Below are positions 57,985 through 64,000 of a stretch of DNA of 64,000 bases, piece by piece. The first letter of the stretch is position 1; every line of letters starts with the position of its first letter. The stretch is from Tetracentron sinense (Eukaryota > Streptophyta > Magnoliopsida > Trochodendrales > Trochodendraceae), in contig CM026562.1 in assembly GCA_015143295.1 (NCBI GenBank), positions 8,274,041 through 8,338,040 of the forward strand, given 5' to 3'. Position numbers and translations under genes: made by a program. The notes under the pieces are model-generated. The model was given only the letters and a program-made list of their open reading frames with translations. It ran no database searches and had not been told where the DNA came from.

Positions 57985-59206
57985 AGGACTTACCCTTTCA
58001 TCGCCTTGTGAGGCACGGATTCGATTTCGAATTCAGACAGGAGTACCGCCCATTTTACCATTCTATCTGAGAGAGTGGGGCGGGACATTATGTATTTGAG
58101 GGGATCAACTCTGGATATCAGTTTCACCGAATGCTCAAGCATATAATCTCTTAATTTCTTCAGAGCAAAGATGAGGGCCAGATAGACTTTCTCTATCGGT
58201 GTATACCTACATTCTGCTCCAACCAAAGTCCTGCTTAGATAGTATATGACGTTTTCTTTTCTTTGGTTATTATGCTAAGCAAGGAGAGCTCCGAGAGATC
58301 CTTCGAATGCCGTTATATAGAGGATAAGTGGCTTCTCTCTAATAAAACCCATGATGACTGGTGGATTGGTGAGATAGGTCTTCATGTTGTCGGGGGCATT
58401 TTGACAAGCCTGATTCTATTGAAATGGTATTCCCTTCTTCATAAGCTAGGAAAACGGTTGGCACATTCTGGCTAAGTTGGAGATGAATCTCCGAATGTAA
58501 GCAAGTCGACCCTGAAGTCCTTTAAACTCATGCAGATTTCTTGGAGGGGTGTTTCATAAATGACCTTGATTTTAGTATGATCAATCTCGATCCCTCTATG
58601 GCGTACTACAAAGCCTAGGAATTTCCCAGATGCAACTCCGAACCCGCATTTGAATGGGTTCATTTTGAGTTGATGCTGCCGTAGTCTGTCGAAGATCTCT
58701 CGAAGGCCTTCGAGATAATTGCTTTATTGCCTTATTTTGACAACCAAGTCGTCAAAATAGCACTCGACTTTATCATGGAGAATGTCCCTGAATATAATAG
58801 TCATAGCCCTTTGATAGGTTGCTCCACCATTTTTTAGGCCGAACGACATGACTTTGTAGCAGAACATTCCCTTAGGAGTGCGGAAGGCTGTAAGTTCTTC
58901 ATCTTTCGGAACCATCTTGATTTGGTTATAACCAGAATATTCATCCATGAAGGATAGGGCTTCAAAGTATGTTGTCGCATTGACCATCATTTCTGTGATC
59001 AGCAAAGGGAAGTCATCCTTGAGATAGACTTCATTCAAATCCCGAAAGTCTATGCAAACCCGGATTTTTCTATTCTTCTTCTTTACAGGAACAACGTTGG
59101 CAAGCCAAGTAGGATATTGAACCTCTCTTATAAACCCCGCTTTAAGGAGTTTATCTACTTCGGTTTCAATTTGAGCGACAAGTTCTGGGCGAGATCTTCT
59201 TTGCAC
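57985..59206 (-). pseudogene. Tat-lineage reverse transcriptase and first RNase H
   Basis: Copies element RNA into DNA when intact. 59206-58724 is open: RSRPELVAQIETEVDKLLKA, GFIREVQYPTWLANVVPVKK, RVCIDFRDLNEVYLKDDFPL, FMDEYSGYNQIKM, VMSFGLKNGGATYQRAM and active-site box YFDDLVVK (usual YxDD). The next segments are out of frame: 58663-58472 (MNPFKCGFGVASGKFLGFVV, the thumb side) and 58226-57990 (CRYTPIEKVYLALIFALKKL, LISRVDPLKYIMSRP), the RNase H-like domain fused to RT. Several shifts and stops (58720, 58470, 58260). Confidence 0.9.
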
Positions 59207-59289
59207 CTACTTGATTAGACTGACATCGTCTCGAGTTATGAGATGATGGTTTGCAATTTTTGGATCTAGGCCAAGCATTTCTGTATAAT

Positions 59290-60850
59290 TTCAGGCAAAG
59301 ACATCCTTGTACTCTTTTAGGAGACAAAGATATTCCTCTTTTTCTATTTGAGAGAGAGAGACACTTATGAACGTTGGCCTTGAGTCATGTTTTGAACTAA
59401 GGTTAATTTCAAGGAGATCATCAATTGTTACTTGACCTCCTACTTCAAATTCTAGAGGAGCCAGACGGACTTCCGTTTCTTCCACGATCATTTCTTCTCC
59501 TGAAGAGGAGTCTTTATCTACCATAATAGTATTTATGGTCCAGACCTGATCTTCATTTAGTGAAGGATTAGAATTCTCAGACTCAGATTTTCCCAAGTTA
59601 GAGCCGACCCGCTTACCGGTAGCCAAACCCTTGAGTGCTGGCATAATTTTACGCTCAGCTTGCTCTTTTTCTTCAGTGTAGAATCCATGTTTCTTAAGCA
59701 TCTTCTTGATTGCTTGATTATATATAGGCTCCTTCTGGTAAGGGTTTATTTTTCTGTCCCTTCTATTGTTCCGGGGGGTGGCTTTGCATGCTTGCCATGC
59801 GGAATGAAAAATAATAGGCTTTTCTTATGCTCCTCTGGATGGGATAATGACACTTGGAATGACTTATGTTGTCAGCCATTTTTGCCATACATCGAGACTG
59901 ACCTTAGTCAGGCTATTAATCATATCTTGATGCGCTGCTCAACCCATTTGGATGTTTGTCGAGATTTTGTTTCTTCTGGGAGCCACTCTATGGAGATTTA
60001 TTCTGACACATAGTCTTTTCTAATTATGACCATATTGACGGTACATACCATTTCTTCATCTAACGAGTAATCAGAATCAGAAGAAGAAACGGAATCAGAA
60101 TCAAACGAGGAGTCAGAATCAGATGAGGACTCAAATTCATGGAACCCTGGTCCATGATTGTTACGCTTGATTTGTTTACCGGTTGCTAAAGCCTTCCTCT
60201 ACTTTTCTTCAAGATTGAACCCTAGTTCCTTAAGTAGTCGTTTGATTGTTGGTTTATGTACAACCTTTTTCTGATACAGGTTTATTTTCCTGTTTTAGTC
60301 GAAGTCATGGGAAGTAGTGGTCTCGCTTAAATGCTTTGCAGGACCAAATATAATTGACTTTTCCCCTATCTTTCCCGGTGGAAGTATAAAGCTAGGGCTA
60401 TTTCCCGTCACTGACCATCCTCGCCACATGTTGACACTGACTCTTGCCAAATTACCAATCATTTCTTAGCGAACTACTTCATCCCATAGAGGCTCTTGTG
60501 TAGGCTCTGTTTCTTCTTCTGAGGACCATTCTATTGAATTTTCTTCGTCTAATGAGTAGTTTACTCTAATCATGATTATATTTACAGTCCGATGGTGGTT
60601 TTCTTCAAATATGAAGATCGGGGGTTCATATCCCAGTCCTGGCGTATTTGTATCAACATAGTCACCAGTATCTAAGACCTTATGTTGGTTCATTTTGAGC
60701 GCAACTTCATAAGCAGATAGAAGAGTCCATTTGACATGTTCTCCTTCTTCAGGATTATACCCATGATTTTTTAGTACTGTGAGACTCTGTTTGTCATAAT
60801 TTGACTTCTTCTTGTAAGGATTGATCACCCGGTACCTTTTCATCAGTGTA
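59290..60850 (-). pseudogene. three tandem copies of a ~180-residue module between protease and RT
   Basis: The phrase [VRL]LKxxG[YF]xxEE preceded by INxYxK occurs near 60776 (LTVLKNHGYNPEEGEH), 60240 (RLLKELGFNLEEK) and 59701 (MLKKHGFYTEEKE), spaced ~537 bp. Each copy continues to a Gly-rich G-patch-like phrase (TPGLGYEPP; ALATGKQIKRNNHGPGF; GLATGKRVGSNLG), an acidic Ser/Asp run, and a short TVN[IM] phrase. Copies b and c are preceded by NLARVSVNMW / SLTKVSLDVW. Copy a is in an open 341-residue frame; copies b and c have stops. The last part of 59701-59291 leads to RT (KEEYLCLLKEYKDVFA). Confidence 0.7.
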
Positions 60851-61863
60851 CGAGAGATTAATTCTTTCATATTAATAGAAAGAATTATAAAGTATGGCTT
60901 TTGTCCTCTTCTTGTGACTGGAACAGTGCAACTGAAGGTAGTTTCTACCATTGTACAGTCCATCTTCCTTAAAGGGACTAGATGATCAACTTTCAGAGCT
61001 TGAAGAGGGTCAGCCTTTTTAACCTCGCAAATCTGGAAGGGGTCAGTCGGTTTGTCTATTTCGAGATTATGGGGAGATTTAACAAAAGCTAAGGTCGGTT
61101 GCCATTCTTTTCTCAGGGACTTTGGGGTATATTTGAACACCCTTTTCAGAACTGTAGTTTGGGCAAGTTTATGATTTTTTTTTGGGCTTCTCTCAACCTT
61201 TTGCCCCTTGGGTTTTTGTTGAATGCTTATTTGGGTACTTTTGACATAGAAACGCGTATCTGCGTAATATGCCTCTGCATCATTGAATGGATCATCATCA
61301 GCATCGATCCTTGCTTGTCTGTTTTCCTGTGGGTATTTGAGGCATTGGTGATAAATGGATGACACAATAAGATGATAATGCATCCATTGACATCCCAATA
61401 AGGCGTTATATGATGTATCAACATTGATCACTAGAAACGTAGTAGTTTCGGAAATATCTCCAAACCTAGTCTTGAGGTTAACCATATCCATGGGCTTTTA
61501 CTCATTTTGGTTAAAACCTTGAATGGTCAGGTTGCTTTCATGAAGCCAACCTATTTGTACGCCAAGCTAGGATAGCATCCTTTTTTGGAGGATGTTGACG
61601 GGCGAACCTCCATCTATTATTACCCTGGAGATACTTGTTTCATTAATTAGACCTGAGATGAACAGTGGCCGATTATGTTGGAGAGTCTCAACTCGTATGT
61701 CTTCATCATCAAAAGTGATCGTGAACAGGCATGAAGTCCCTATTTTAGGAGGTTGAGATGGCTGGCTTATAACTTTTTCAAAGAAGTTTTTCAGATTGGA
61801 GATGGCATATATGAGAGACCTCAATTCAGGGGACGTCTTGAGAGCATCATAAGTGCTTAACAA
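60851..61863 (-). pseudogene. Tat-lineage aspartic protease and following linker
   Basis: 61863-61567 holds LKNFFEKVISQPSQPP, FTITFDDEDIRVE, RPLFISGLINETSISRVIID and the active-site-like IDGGSPVNI (family D[GS]GS). After a stop it continues at 61491 with TTFLVINVDTSYNALLGCQW and YHQCLKYPQ, the protease C-terminus. A long basic linker (RSPKKNHKLAQ) follows into the triplicated module. Processes the polyprotein when intact. Confidence 0.75.
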
Positions 61864-61899
61864 GGAAGAGATTTTCTTCAGATGAGCCAGGATATTATA

Positions 61900-64000
61900 T
61901 TTGACTTTCTCATTACCGGGAGCTACTTATGCTTAGGCTAGTTGAGCTCTAGTCTGACTTTCATGCTGGACTGGTACAAATCTTAGTTGTAATTTTCTGC
62001 CTTACCGGAGATTGAGTTGATAGACTTTGGCAATTATCTGATCTATTGGTTTAGACGACTCTCCTTCCAAGAGTTGTACCATATTCACAGAACTGAAGTC
62101 TAGCTTCCTCATTTTTCTTTAAAATGAGAACTGACTTCGTTTCTCATATTGCCCTATTAGAATTTCAGGTTGAACTGAAATTTGTTCAAATGCCTGTGAA
62201 CTACCCTGAATTTAGGACTACTGCCTCTGTTGGAGGGTCCTTGTTCGAACCGACTGTAGCAAGTGAATCTTGATTCTTGGGCTGGCTCAAGATTTGCACC
62301 GATTGTCTTATCTAACAATGATTTTGATTCGGGGCCTCAGGTATACCTAGCCTCTCTTGAGAGCAACCAAATTGTACTTATTCATCATCTGTCTCTTGTT
62401 ATCCTCCAGATGAAAATCCTTCAAAAAGATCTGAGAGTCCTATAGGTGTTCGTCCCGGTGTGGATGGTCTCCTTTCTAGGAGTTCAATTTCTTCAGATTG
62501 ATCTAGCCAATCCTGAAATATCCGGTGTCTTTCTAAACTGTAAGCTACTACTTGTCTTGGGACGTTCAACCATGAAGGGTCTTCATTTGGGACCGCATTG
62601 ATGACATGGCTAAAAAAGATATTGGATTCATTTCCTGAGTTCGTTGACTAGAGGCTATCATAGTCAAAGTCAGATCAGAATCCTGGAGGGATGAAATCCA
62701 TCAAAGTGATTGCCATTAATGGCTTTTTTTCCAAAAGAATGTCTTGGGTAGGGCCATTTTTCTTGGATTTTCTTACTCTTTCTCTCTTCTTTTTCTTAGA
62801 CTTAGCTATGCGCTTCCCTTCTTTTCTTTGGGCTTGAGCCTGCCTTATAGCCTGAGCTTGCTTTTTGGCATCGGCATTTTGAGCCAATTGATTTTTCTTC
62901 TTAACTCATTTGCTTTCAAAAAGAGTCTAATCCTCTTTATCTAACAGTTTATTGCCAGAAAGGTTGTCACTTGAAAATATTTTATCTTTATCAAGTGGTT
63001 CTGAAACCACCACCATATTGGATGTAGCTGTCTGCTGGAGATCTTGACCAATGACAATCTATTTATTGTCCAAAAGTAGTTGAATGATATTCTTCAGTAC
63101 AAAATAGTCATTTATCTTGTAATTGATTATACGATGATGAGGACAATATTTGGGATCATCTTTCATCCTGATCTCTTGCGGTCTCCTGCTTTCTAGGAAA
63201 ACAATCAGTTCATTGGTGAGAAGATCTTTAAATAAATCTTCGACAATGTCTTCAGAGAATGAATATGTTTTATTGATTTTTTCTTCAATGGTGACCCTTT
63301 TTTGTGGGTCACGCTTATCTTGTCATTGTGGTCTTCTAGCTCCACCTTGAGCTGGTTTAGTACCAATTTTGATTGATCCCTTACCAATGTTTGATCGACC
63401 AGTTGGCCTACCCGTACCTGGTGCTGGTTGCGCAGTCTTCTTCATTTCAACTGTCGCGGCTGTTGAAGATTCAAGGTGATCAGTGCCTCTACCTCGCCTT
63501 CTCTTTCCTATATGGCTCTCCATATTGTGTGCTTTTGTACACAAATCTTCAAAACCTTCAAAGGTTTAGTCATGAGGGCAGTTGACAAATCATGCCTGAA
63601 GTTGTTGAGGCACATCCGGATGAGTTTCAGTTGAGTGAACTTTTGAAGATAAGAGAAGGTTAATGCTCTCCATCGGGCAATGAATTCTGTTACAGACTCA
63701 TTGTCTCTCTGTCTAGTTTCAATCAATTATAGAACACCCACTTTTCTTTGAGTGTTGTAAAATTGTTTGTTGAATTCAGACACCATTGTATTCCAATTTG
63801 AGATTGAAGCCTCAGCAAGATTGACATACCATGTGAAAGCAGCACCTTCTAGGGATTGCACGAAGAGTTTGAGACAAAGAGCTCCCATCTTGGATGCTAA
63901 TCCACACCTTGAAAGGAAATGAAATAGATGTTACCTCGGATCTCCGGTACCATCAAAAATTTTGAATGTTGGTTGAATAAATCCTAAAGGGAACAGAACC
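61900..64000 (-). pseudogene. Tat-lineage Gag, N-terminus outside window
   Basis: From the window edge leftward: LFVQSLEGAAFTWYV near 63850, then 63726-63508 (RQRDNESVTEFIARWRALTF, LKLIRMCLNNFRHDLSTALM) and an overlapping frame with CTKAHNMESHIGKRRRGRG. This matches the plant Ty3/gypsy Gag retrotransposon domain (W...F...F...ESV.EF..RW). 63544-63323 is a basic Gly/Pro-rich part. 62887-62675 is a Lys/Gln-rich stretch (KKQAQAIRQAQAQRKEGKR). No zinc knuckle was identified. Many stops and frame changes; structural protein of the particle, inactive here. Confidence 0.75.

Overview
This is nuclear DNA from a flowering plant. The evidence is one intron-containing plant gene (an alpha-type carbonic anhydrase) followed by about 60 kb of intergenic DNA made of plant-specific transposable elements: Ty1/copia and Ty3/gypsy retrotransposons of several lineages, CACTA, hAT-like and PIF/Harbinger-like DNA elements, MITEs, LINE tails and minisatellites. 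I cannot name the species. No prokaryotic, organellar, rRNA or tRNA gene was recognised.

Layout. 1-3535 (minus): carbonic anhydrase gene, seven exons recognised, 3' end cut by the window edge; it has a MITE in intron 4 and a tandem duplication across the exon 3 donor site. 3.6-13.4 kb: gene-free DNA with five MITE copies, a ~150-bp tandem array broken by a MITE, and hAT-like repeats. 13.4-15.1 kb: remnant of a Tat/Ogre-like retrotransposon 3' region with a 20-bp minisatellite. 16.4-18.8 kb: hAT-like element split by a Copia solo LTR. 19.3-24.5 kb: two CACTA ends facing each other, with Copia and LINE fragments between them and a decayed En/Spm transposase beyond.

25-39.9 kb is a nest resolved by target-site duplications. 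A minus-strand chromovirus-type LTR was split by a Ty3-like solo LTR (26170-39409, TSD CACGA/CACAA). That LTR was in turn entered by a second solo LTR of its own family (26679-29371, TSD CCTCC), a complete gag-only Copia element (29626-36073, TSD CTTGG) and an Athila-like LTR (about 36.75-38.05 kb). 40-43.9 kb: an Athila deletion derivative whose primer site runs straight into the end of integrase. 44.2-45.0 kb: a 68-bp minisatellite. 45-51.7 kb: a second gag-only Copia element, split by a chromovirus-like solo LTR (TSD GGTAA) that itself holds a MITE. 52-64 kb: a large Tat-lineage Ty3/gypsy element on the minus strand (gag, protease, RT, two RNase H domains, integrase), with an antisense gene on the plus strand downstream of integrase. 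All retrotransposon genes here carry stops or frameshifts.

Most notable: (i) tandem hairpin arrays in the leaders of the two related solo LTRs, different in sequence but each with compensatory stem changes; (ii) LTR-specific clusters of CpG-containing palindromes in seven unrelated or distantly related LTRs; (iii) the antisense gene of the Tat element with its own TATA box, intron and poly(A) signal; (iv) three tandem copies of a ~180-residue module between protease and RT; (v) two gag-only Copia elements with the same double-zinc-knuckle Gag.
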